From Gonapodya sp. JEL0774 (Eukaryota > Monoblepharomycota > Monoblepharidomycetes > Monoblepharidales > Gonapodyaceae), in contig JADIIX010000199.1 in assembly GCA_027604505.1 (NCBI GenBank), positions 1-31,509 of the forward strand: DNA of 31,509 nt. Reading direction: 5' to 3'. The notes under the pieces are model-generated. The model did no database searches. It had not been told where the DNA came from and saw nothing but the letters and a program-made list of their open reading frames with translations. This document shows positions 9,898 to 19,600 of the stretch, piece by piece. Position 1 is the first letter of the stretch, and the number at the start of each line of letters is the position of its first letter. Position numbers and translations under genes: made by a program.

Positions 9898-11267
9898 ATG
9901 CGAGCAACAACTATGGAACCAGAGAAGCCCGCCTCCGAGAAATTGAAGAACACAAGCAAACGCTCTATTTCGACTCGAGAAGATCTTCCGTCGGGTGAGG
10001 TGGCAAGCTGGTTACTGCATCAGGTCACAATGTTCACAATCGGCGCTCCACCGATTCCTTTCGTGAAGTGACGGAACTCCGGATGAAAGCTGTTATTGCG
10101 GCGGAATCTAGGAAGAGAAAGGCAGAGGAGACAGAGCAGGTATTTTCCAGAACGCTAATTGCAGCTGCGAAGAATTTCCAAGTTTTCAACACTTTCCGGA
10201 ACACTCCACGACTCTTTCTCGTAAGCCCGCAAAAAGATTGCGTCAGAGTATATCTGCGGCAGAGTCTCGCTCTTCTTCTCCCGTCTCCGACGAAGATGGT
10301 GGCGAGATGACCCCACTTGCGAGAGTAGACACTTACGGCAATAGTGGATGGGTGTGAGCCTCGTTTAAAGTCACTTCCCTAATTCTTTCTTCTTGGTATT
10401 GCTAATCTCGCAGTTCTGCACGGGTCCTAGTTATCAGTGCCCTCCCTCACATGTTCCCATTCAAATTTCGTCGGACCCCACCAGCAATCCTTTTGACGCA
10501 GCAAACATGATTGGTACTGCCGGCGAAGACAAAGAACTGTGGATTATGAGAGTTCCTGCACATGTGAGCTTTTGCAATAACCATGTCGACTGTTCCTTTT
10601 GAGTACAATTCGCATGATCAAATTGCATATCCCATTCAGATTCCCCTCGCGCATCTCATCTCTCAGTTAAATATTCCACTTTCCCATATTGAAGACTCAT
10701 CAGAACCGCTTTGCCTGATCGAAGCTCCTGCGCCGACACCTCCAGGCTACCGTGGCCCCACTACCAACGAAACATACGCTCTGCTCGAAGCTAGTAACGA
10801 ACGCTTGGCGGGTGCACCAGTCATGGAGCGTTTAAAATGTTTGGTTCCAGATGGGGAGGCTGGGAACCTTGTTCTCGGTACGTGTCTACGTATCCAAATG
10901 GTCTTATCTCACGGTTACCATTAAATAAACGTTCGAATCACTGAAAATGGAACAAGCCCCAATCCCGACAGCTAGATATCTCGAAATCTTACCCAATATT
11001 CCTGGCCTCCCTTCTTCTTCCGACGTCGCCACCGCCGGCCGGCGAGCAAAGCGGCGGGTGGCAGGTGAGAGAGCGACAATGACAGAAGCAGAGAAGTACA
11101 GGAACCAACTCATAGGCAAGATTCAGGTGGGAAGGGTGGGGAGTGCTGAAACGCCTGCTGGGATAAAAGCTGGCAAAGTAGAGATGAAGAAGGAGAAGGA
11201 TAAGGGGAGGGATCAGGACACCAAAGCGAAGGGAAGAGCGAAGGAGATGAACGTTAGAGATAGGTGA
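9898..11267 (+). CDS. Possible RNA polymerase I subunit RPA34.5-like nuclear protein
   Basis: The 3' exons are clear: up to 10351, 10414-10563, 10640-10877 and 10957-11267. The product has a disordered, basic N-terminus (KPAKRLRQSISAAESRSSSP, then an acidic VSDEDGGE), a middle domain containing KELWIMRVPAH and IPLAHLISQLNIPL, a segment GNLVLAPIPTARYLEI, and a very basic Lys/Arg-rich tail ending at 11267. RPA34.5 (yeast Rpa34, human CAST) has this order: a KELWLI-x-x-P block, a late block near K-LV-x-AP, then a basic tail. It pairs with A49 in RNA polymerase I. The resemblance is from memory and weak. The 5' exons (9898 to about 10160) are unresolved: two or three frames are open and no single splice solution is forced. 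An in-frame upstream ATG at 9826 lies inside the transposon repeat. Confidence 0.5.
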
Positions 11268-11566
11268 TAAGGTGGAAGTCTGCGACGCGGGGCGCTGGGC
11301 CGGGAGCCGTCAGCAGGGTCGGAATGCTCGTTCCAACATGAGCGATTGCCCCGCTGTGAACAGTACATATATTGCTTGCGGTTTGCACTGTCTCCTCAAA
11401 TTTGGTGGACAGTTAGAATGGCTCTACACGACTTCATACATTTCATGCCATGTTTTACAAGAGCGGATCGATACGTTATTGTTTGCGATGTGAGCGTTGC
11501 TTCCGGTCACGGTCTGTCGGAAACGAACCAGCCGAGAATTCAGAAGCTCATCCGTCCTCAACCGGA

Positions 11567-13926
11567 ATGCCTGTTCCCATGGAATACTTCTCACCAGTTA
11601 TCATCGGTATCGGCGAAATACGCAATAAGCATAAGCGCCTAGAGGAAGCGGTTGAACCAGGTGAGCATCACTGTCAGCACTGTCTCACCGGGACTGACTC
11701 TGGAATTCATGTCTCCATACGGCTAATTCATCATCAGCGGATTTGATTGTGAGAGCATTTGGACGAGCCTTGACGGATACTGGGGCAAACTCATTGGAGC
11801 ATATCAGGAGATCGATTGATTCAATCGGTAAGTGTTATGTAAGTGCTTTTTCCTTCAACGGAATAATATCTACTCAAGCGATATAATCCCTACCCACAGA
11901 CGTCGTTGATTCGTGGACCTGGCGTGAGTTGTAAGCTTCTAAGTGACTCCAGATCTGCAAAAGCTCCAACTCTTCCCGATTGGGCTCTGACTTTGTCAGC
12001 GTACGAAGACCTTTCATCTCTCTTGTGCGAAAAGGCTGGCTTAAATGTCGATAAGAAATTCTACTCTCCGCGGAGTGGTTGCTGGCCGTGCCGGCTTCTG
12101 GACCGTGTGGCTACTCGAGTTAGTCTTGGTACGACAAAAGTCGGATTAATCTGCGGTGGAGAAGCACTCGCATCGTGTGAGCATGAACATCGTCGATTTG
12201 CTCACTACTCACTTGTTGCTCACGTGTGATTGTGGTGCATCAGTGAACCTTTTCGCTGCAGCAAAACAAGTTCCACCGTGGACCCGTGTGCAAACCCCCC
12301 CCGAAACCGGTTCCAAAGGACGAAACAGTAAGCAGCTTCATCGATTTCGGCACAGAAACTTAAATGAGGTTCAAATTTCTCTTCAACGGCAGTGACGGGA
12401 AACCGTATAGGTTACACCCAGCGACATGGCATATCTGCACCGGTGCAAATGTGTTCGTACTGTGTTCTGTATTGTTTCAAATATGTCTTTCTCACATGCG
12501 GTGGGAAATTTACAGATCCCTTGTTCGAAAACGCTATTCGAGCGCATCTAAAAATGACCAAGAAGGAGAATGAGGACGAATCTGCTGATCTCTATGCGGA
12601 GTTCGCGGAAATTGCAGCCACCAAAGCTTTCGCTTGGACTTACGGAGAGAAACCCCTCACCAAGGAGGAAATCGCCACCGTGTCGACTCGAAATCGCATG
12701 ATCTGTTACCCTTGTGAGTGTCATTATTATCAAACCAGGAACTCTATTTACTCCAATACTCCTGCTGACTGCCACGGCTGCTCCATAGACCCACTTGTCC
12801 AAAACGCATTCAATGGTGTCAATTGTGCGGCGGCAATTTTGATCTGCTCTCAAGCTCAAGCAGCAGCTTTCGGTGTACCGAAAGACAAATGGGTCTACGT
12901 TTGGGGTGCGGCTGGTACTCAAGATTCAACTGATTGTGAGTTATCTGGATGTGAAAGCACGCATTTTCGGATCTTGTGAACGATTACCCCGATCGTTCAC
13001 TCCGAACGCCCTGATCTCATGTTCAGACTTGTTCCGGCCCGTGTACTACACGTCACCATCTATTTCTGCAACGCTTGATGCAGCACTGGAGGCAGCAGGA
13101 GTGTCAAATGACCAAATTGACGCCTACGATATTTACAGGTACGTTGCATTCCATGAGCACCATTGTATGAACCAAATTCAATGTCTAAGCTCTCCACCCG
13201 ATGTTTGACGTAGCTGTTTCCCTATTGTTCCAAAATTTGCTGCCAAGCATCTCGGAATTCCAGTGACGGAATCGAAAGGGCGTGCCAAACCCCTATCTAT
13301 TATCGGAGGACTCACATCGTTCGGAGGCGCAGGGAACAACTACTCGATGCATGTACGTGTATTTCGCGATATATTGCGTATGGGGTCTCGCGTCATCATG
13401 TTACACTTGTAACTTGTATAGGCTCTCACTGAGATGGTGAGACAGATACGATCTGGAACATATCAAATCGGTTGCGTGCTTGCTAACGGTGGTATTGCGA
13501 CGTGAGTACGTTCCTCCGTTCCGTTGACTTCACAGCATTATCTGAACTGTTATTTCAAGTTATCATCACGCGGCAGTCATTGCTTCGAAGCCCCGACCTG
13601 ATGCCAATGTCGTGCCTTTCAAATCAGGAAACCTTCCAGAGCTCCTCCTCTCAGAGCACCCTGTTGTCACAGAACATCCTGCTACGGGGACTGCTACTAT
13701 TGAGACTTATACCGTCGAGTATGATCGATCGGGGAATGGAACTCGAGCATTTATCATCGGAAGGCTGGACGCCACGGGTGAAAGGTTCCTTGCCAACGAG
13801 GATGGCCCAGAAACTCTGCGCTGGCTTGAACACGACCCTGAACCGATAGGAAAGAAAGGTGTCGTACGGGCTTTGCCAGGGAAAGACATCAATGTGTTTA
13901 AGGTAGATGCTCGCGCCATGCTTTAG
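11567..13926 (+). CDS. Thiolase-like protein of the TLP1 type (acetyl-CoA acetyltransferase family)
   Basis: Twelve exons join in frame: 11567-11660, 11738-11827, 11900-11923, 12000-12176, 12244-12327, 12393-12461, 12516-12713, 12789-12935, 13027-13138, 13214-13352, 13422-13501, 13560-13926; 526 aa. Family landmarks in order are VIIGIGEIRNK, IDSIDVVDSWTWPYEDL, GGEALAS, GISAPVQMCSY, LYAEFAEIAA, NRMICYPYPLVQNAFN, YTSPSISATLDAALEAAG, YSCFPIVPKFAAKHLGIP, GLTSFGGAGNNYSMHA, and a C-terminal region fitting the extra TLP1 domain. Thiolases cleave or form acyl-CoA thioesters. In this subgroup the classical Cys/His catalytic motifs are altered, so the reaction is uncertain. The usual GGNxP-like motif reads SGCWP here. 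No peroxisomal SKL is present (the end is ARAML), so a mitochondrial or cytosolic location is possible. Confidence 0.85.
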
Positions 13927-14202
13927 CTTGTTTCATGCCCAAGCCATGAATGATAGATGCATGATCTTTGGTTATGTGAACACCTCATTTTGACTCCAAT
14001 CATGAATTTATTGGTGGGACGTGAACATGTTCGTGTTGTGCACTCGCCAAGTCCGAACGGACCATCCAACGACCACCACCACAAAACTGGGCGAGTTTTA
14101 TCGCACCGCTCCGCTTGCCACACCGCTACAAAGATCACCAAAAGTCGCAACTTCCGCAGAACCTTCTTTGAACCCCATATCATCAAGATTTTCTGAAGCT
14201 CC

Positions 14203-14952
14203 ATGACTGTCTATCCATCACCAGCGGCGCGACTCTCCAGTCTCCGCGCCCGGGAAGTCTCCGAAACGTTTGGGCAGATGCAATTCCTTCATTTTTGGGG
14301 TCACAAACCGGATCCTTCAGGCGCAGCTACCGTATCGTGCTTCAGTCAATTCTGGCCCGCGCCATTCGTTGTCGACGGGATTTGCTATCCAGCGGCGGAG
14401 TGGTTCATGATGGCTGGGAAAGCTCGGATATTTGGAGATATGGAGAATCTGGAAGCGATTCTCGCAGCCACGAAACCCGGTGCCGTCAAGAGTCTGGGGA
14501 GGAAGGTCACACCGTATGACGACGATGTATGGTCTCGCGAACGATACCAAGTTGTTGTGAGGGGGAACTTGGCAAAGTTCTCCCAGAACATTGCACTAAA
14601 GGAGTTCCTCCTCGCAACGGGGGAAAAGATACTCGTTGAGGCCAGTCCTCTGGATCGCATATGGGGAATCGGACTTGCGAAGACTGCGCCTGAGGCGGAC
14701 AAACCCTCGCAATGGAAGGGTCTAAACTTATTGGGATTCGCGTTGATGGAAGTCAGAGAGCGTTTGCGGGCTGGCGAGGAGTTGACCACACAAATATCAG
14801 AGACAAGTAATGGCGAAACCAGTCACAGTGGAGAACGCAACAATCATGTTGGGGGACATTCCGGCGTTGATTCAATTGACAACGACGACGGTGAACGTTG
14901 CGCAACTAGTAGAAAGCGTGATCGTACGTCTCAGAAATCCCGTTTGGGGTAA
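14203..14952 (+). CDS. NADAR-domain protein (YbiA/DUF1768-like)
   Basis: A single exon of 249 codons. Residues about 28-190 contain the NADAR signature in order: FWGHKP, SCFSQFWPAPFVVDG, YPAAEWFMMAGKARIF, KSLGRKV, GNLAKFSQN, LLATGEKILVEASPLD and IWGIGLAK. Characterised NADAR proteins such as bacterial YbiA are N-glycosidases acting on ADP-ribose-linked or riboflavin-pathway intermediates; the substrate here is unknown. A polar tail of about 55 residues follows, rich in Ser/Thr/Asn/Asp and ending with a basic cluster (SRKRDR) that could direct it to the nucleus. It is intronless, unlike its neighbours. The start at 14203 places the domain at the usual distance from the N-terminus. Confidence 0.9.
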   Translation: MTVYPSPAARLSSLRAREVSETFGQMQFLHFWGHKPDPSGAATVSCFSQFWPAPFVVDGICYPAAEWFMMAGKARIFGDMENLEAILAATKPGAVKSLGRKVTPYDDDVWSRERYQVVVRGNLAKFSQNIALKEFLLATGEKILVEASPLDRIWGIGLAKTAPEADKPSQWKGLNLLGFALMEVRERLRAGEELTTQISETSNGETSHSGERNNHVGGHSGVDSIDNDDGERCATSRKRDRTSQKSRLG

Positions 14953-15470
14953 ATATTTGTAATGATCTACAGTAATCCCATCCGATTCCAATCGCTGCCG
15001 TCGAAAGAGGGGCTGTATGAAACAATGGAGCCTCTGGAACCACAACAGCTCACGACGGAGCACGCAGGCCCTTGCGGCCGTCCTGGTGTCGCGTCTCAGA
15101 ACCAGACCGTCATCAAGTCTCATACGAGTGCCCAGCTACCCGTGCACCTGACTCAGAACCCTCGTGGCAGGTCTGGTGAATCCGCGAGGTGCTGATATAC
15201 ACGGACAACATCGTACTTTAGATCATCCTGCGGCTGCAGCCGATCTAGATTAACGTAACCAACAATTCCTTGAGCTTACTTCGTCATCTTACACATAGCT
15301 CATTGCCCCTGGCAATGTTTGTTCACTGCATTTTTCATGATGTCAGCACCACCAGTGGCTGGAAGTGACATAACTTTGGGATGGAATGAGAACATTGGAA
15401 ATCACGATGCCGATGGGTTTTACACAAAAGATACATCTCCTTCAACGTTCTTAGACATTACATGAACTCT
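14953..15470. other. Intergenic region between convergent genes
   Basis: It separates the 3' ends of the NADAR gene (+) and the thioredoxin gene (-). A frame at 14962-15195 is open, but it has no supporting motif and does not join the NADAR gene through a consistent splice. The rest holds only the two 3' UTRs. Confidence 0.5.
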
Positions 15471-16318
15471 CTAAGAGTGGTTCTGCAGTTCGTCAATCAG
15501 GCTTTTGAGCTTTTCCTTGCTGGCTCCAACGAGCTCCGCGACCTGCTTCTTCTTGCTGTGAACCCAAAATTCCAGCGACACAACGATCAGATTCTGACGC
15601 TGTCAATGTGATAGATGACACTCACTGAAAGACTTTAAAAGTGGGCATGGCGGAGATGCCAAGCTCCTCGGCAACCGGGCCAGTTTCGTCACCATCGACA
15701 TCGATCTTGACAAACGTGATGTCCGGGTACTTCGCGGAGAGTTCCTCAAAATAGGGGGAAATGAACTTGCAAGGACCGCACCTGAATCACAAAAGAGAGC
15801 AGTCGGGTCGGTAAACCATAATAGATCGAAGCGAGGATGCTGTCCCACCTTGGGACAGCACATATAAGAAAACAAGAAATGATGCATATCCGCGTTGCTG
15901 GCACTGACTGCGTGAACACCCCCACTAGCTCGCAGAAATGCAGTAACTTCCTCGAGTCCACAGCACTTCCATTCCCACAGCTCGAATCGATATAAATCCA
16001 GAAAGAGGTGCTGCGCCCACTCTTGTTTTTATTTCAGATTCCATCCCGAGTGCTTAGTTTCCGAACCGTACTCGCCACGAAACAGGCACGAAGGTCCGAG
16101 AATCAACCACCGACGCACAGCATTCACACTCACCATTCAGCAAAGAAGTCAATAGCTAGTTCAGAAAGAGGATCCACAAATATCATTAGTAGGCGGGCTC
16201 ATGTGAGACTGCACTCCCAACACACCTCCATATTCAGATGCACCGTACACTCACCGATTTTGGCGCCGGAATCCAAGAGGTCGTCCCACTCCTTCTTCGC
16301 GGTGATGATTTTGACCAT
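15471..16318 (-). CDS. Thioredoxin
   Basis: Four exons (16318-16255, 16155-16134, 15781-15626, 15555-15471) encode 108 aa, the normal length of a cytosolic thioredoxin. The active site is W29-CGPC (Cys30 and Cys33), split by the intron at Trp29. FVKIDVD is the central strand, AMPTF carries the cis-proline (Pro75), and QVAELVGASKEKL is the C-terminal segment. It reduces protein disulfides using electrons from thioredoxin reductase, feeding peroxiredoxins and ribonucleotide reductase. There is no targeting peptide. The second exon is only 22 nt, and the following intron is 352 nt, several times longer than most introns here. Confidence 0.93.
15838..15860. repeat. Perfect 10-bp hairpin in the long thioredoxin intron
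   Basis: TGCTGTCCCA (15838-15847) and its exact reverse complement (15851-15860) are separated by three bases. It lies 56 nt inside the acceptor end of the 352-nt intron. Confidence 0.75.
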
Positions 16319-16637
16319 GATAATCGAGCGCTGTGGTGATGTGAAAGTGCTGTAAGGTTTTGGGAACCTTCAAGTTTTGGTCTTTTTGCCATGCGACACT
16401 GTGTGGCGCAGTTCGGTGATTTGCACATTTTGCTCTGTCAGCACATGTCCCCTCCGTTGACCTTTCGTAAAATTCTCGTGAAAGGATGAAGGAATTGTAA
16501 CGTAAGCTCTAACATTCACACGGATCAAATAAATTGCCCATCATTTTATAGAGCAAACAGATAACATGAGTCACAAGCCAATAACAACAACAAATCCTAT
16601 CTGTGGATCCAAATATAAACCCAATATTGCTCCAATA
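16319..16637. other. Intergenic: thioredoxin promoter and 3' UTR of the large coiled-coil gene
   Basis: A 319-bp gap between two minus-strand genes. It must hold the thioredoxin promoter and the 3' end of the Num1-like transcript. No further gene or motif is seen. Confidence 0.5.
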
Positions 16638-19600
16638 CTACGTCAGAGTGAGCGCCCAGTTATTGACAGCGGCGTATTCGGGTTGGAATGCTGAAAGAAA
16701 ATGGAAGAGGTGACGAAAGATACCAACGAACGGGAACTTTCTACAAACCTCTCGCCATGTTCCGATTGTAAGACGCAAGACCACTGGACCATACATATTT
16801 TGAGCGATCAAGCTCTGCGGGAAGCGCACGACGTGTGAGGAGGTACTTGATGGTCTGCATAATTGTACACATTCGGTTGTAGGAACATCTGATGCACGGT
16901 GACCACATGCGAAGCCGCATCCCCACCTTTGCCCACAAATCATGCGTTTCCCTCGAATCAGCTCGGAGCCTGAGACCTCCGCGCCCTGCCTCGATGGGGT
17001 GATCTACTGTTGACAGCACGAGAATTGGCACTGACGTCGACCTGACCGACTCATCGCCACGATGTTTTTCCTTGGATGGTACCTCAGAGTAGACGGCCAA
17101 GATGGTTTCTGTGGAAAGTTTGCATGAAATTTTGAATTCAACAATATTAACAACGATACTCACCATCCTTGATCTCTTCGTCACTGAACTCGGCCTTGGT
17201 CTTATTCTTGCCCTTGCTCTCCTTGCCACGATTGTACATGAGCGTCATGGTTGCAATATCAATCCAGACAAATCGACGCTTGGTGCTTCCTCTAAGTGCT
17301 GCAAACAGCCCGCTCGAGGAAGTCATGAACTCCATGTACTCGCCTGCTGCAAGCATGTCGATTGCTTCGGCCAGATTCGAGCGAGAAGGTGGAGACGCTG
17401 GCGGAATTGGCAGTGGACTCCGGTAAGAGCCAGTTGAACGGACGGATAAGTCTGGGGACGGAGCTCGAGCTCTGGATGCAGAATCCGATAGTCCCAATTC
17501 ACCGCGGAGCGACATCTCCCTTACTACAGGTCCCACTACCATGGTCTCCTTTCTGTCAAGATTTTCGTGGAGAGATGAAGCTGCTGCGCCGTCCGCGTAG
17601 TATTCCGCACTGGAACGACGAGACCGGACGGGGAGACCATCAACAGAGGGAGCTTTGCGGATTGGAAGCTCATCGATTGCGCGACGATTGTAGACAGCGG
17701 AATTCCTACTCGCGCTACGTGGTGGTGGAATCGCAGGAGTAACTTGCACCGATTGTTCAGTTGGAGGCCCTCTAATACCCATTGCCGAGCGCATTAAATC
17801 AGAATTGCCGATAAATATCGGGGAGCCTTGCCCCTGATCGGCTGCATCCACATCGCGGAGCGTGGCAGCCGATGGACCGTCGGGGATCATTGCCGAGCTT
17901 TCTTGCGGCCCCACGTTCCGCTGCAGCATCATGACAAATAATATTAATGGCTGTAAAGACAATCAGTCATTGGACAAGAGAAGTGCACTCACAAGTGTCT
18001 GGTTGCCCACAATGGGAGATTCGGGCTCCGAGTTCTCCACCCTTGAATGCCTGTTCCGCTCATTTTGGAGTTCCTTTATCAACTTTTCCTTTTCGGCGAT
18101 CTCCGCCTCCAAGAGAGCGAGGCGCGAGAGGTGTGCGCTTTGTTGCAGTTCAAAGTCAGTCATCAGCTCTTCGGTTGATAGCGCAGCAGCAACAGCATCT
18201 GGTTGAGAGCCCATCTCCGCGATCTCCACGGTAGCTTGAGATCCGAACGACACCATATCCGGTTTCGGATCACTGAGATTGTCTTGTGTGGTGGCGTCGT
18301 GCCGCTCGAAATTTGGAGCCTACAAATGTCAATGGTTACCAAACGGGATAAGTGCTTCAATTATGACGGACGATTACGACTCCGATACGAACCGAAAGAT
18401 CAGTTTGAGCCTCCATATTAACATTTGGGGTAATGTCTTTCAAGTCGGGAGAAGCAGAACGAGAGTCAGGACCTTCCTGCTCGTTGCTCGTTCCCAACCG
18501 AGGCCTTATGGGCCGATTCCTGCGGCCCTCCCGCAGGTTCTCAACTTCAACTCGGAGTCTCTCGTTCTCACGATGAGCCTCGTCAAGTTCCCTCCACTTA
18601 GCCGCCTCACTTCCTCCCCGTGCAGCGACCTCAGCAAGTCGCTGGAGTCGGACTTTCTCCTTTACGGACTCGTCAAGCTGCGCCTGCAGTTTCTGAATCT
18701 GCTCCAAAAGGTGAGCTGAACGGGCTGTGGGGGCAGCAGAACTTGGGGGCATGTTTCGGAAATCTTGCTGATTCACTTTTCCCTGAAGATCTTGAAGACG
18801 TTGCTCGTACATGGCCGTCTGTGAAGCATGGGTCTGAGCTTGCTCATTCAATGTGCGATCTCTCGCGGCGACGGCTGCCTCGAGGTTTGCGACTGTCGCT
18901 TTGGCGGTTTCAAGCTGCTTCCCAAGTTGCAAAGCTTCCGATTCGGCCCTGGCCTTTTCCCGAGAGATTTCAGCAAGACGCTTCTCGTTCTCTGTGATAT
19001 CTCGCTGTCGGGAAGCTGCGGCCATCTTTGACTCTTCCAGCTGACGCCGCAGATCTTCTTGATTCGTGTAGTTCTGCTGGAGAAAATAACGAGCCTGATC
19101 TGCTGCTTTCCAGCCTTCGCGTGCGGTTTCCAGGTCTGTGAGAAGAGATTCCGTTCGGGTGGATGATTCTGTGAGCTGACGATCCGAGATGACACGATGT
19201 GCTTCCAGTGTCTCAACCGCACGCAACAACGTATTCTTATCTGCTTCCAGCCTGTCAATTTGAACTTGCTTGTCGCGAACATCTCGCGATAAAGCGTCAC
19301 GCTCTGTTCTCAAAACAGAAAGTTGGATCTCAAAGAACGATTGGTTTGACTGGATCTTCTCTAAATTAGTCAAGCTCTCCTGCAGCTTGCTTTCGAGCTC
19401 CGACACCTTCTCTGTCTGCGTTGCGAGGGATGTTTTGAGGCCAGCGATTTCTGATTGGGCCACAACCTTTGTTCTGGTATTCTCATCGACAGCAGCGGTA
19501 AGAGACGCTTTGAAGTTCGCCAATTCCGCCTCCGTAGCACCTTGCTTTTCTCTGGCAGCATCCAGTTGTGCAAGAATATCTTGCCACTTCGCTCTTTCCT

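Noticed and set aside
10931-10943. GTTCGAATC resembling a tRNA B box
   Set aside because: No A box, cloverleaf or acceptor pairing could be found at the right distance; it lies in an intron of the RPA34.5-like gene.
15603-15887. Minus-strand 94-codon frame within the thioredoxin intron and exon
   Set aside because: It is out of frame with the thioredoxin exon, which carries the clear WCGPC and cis-proline motifs.
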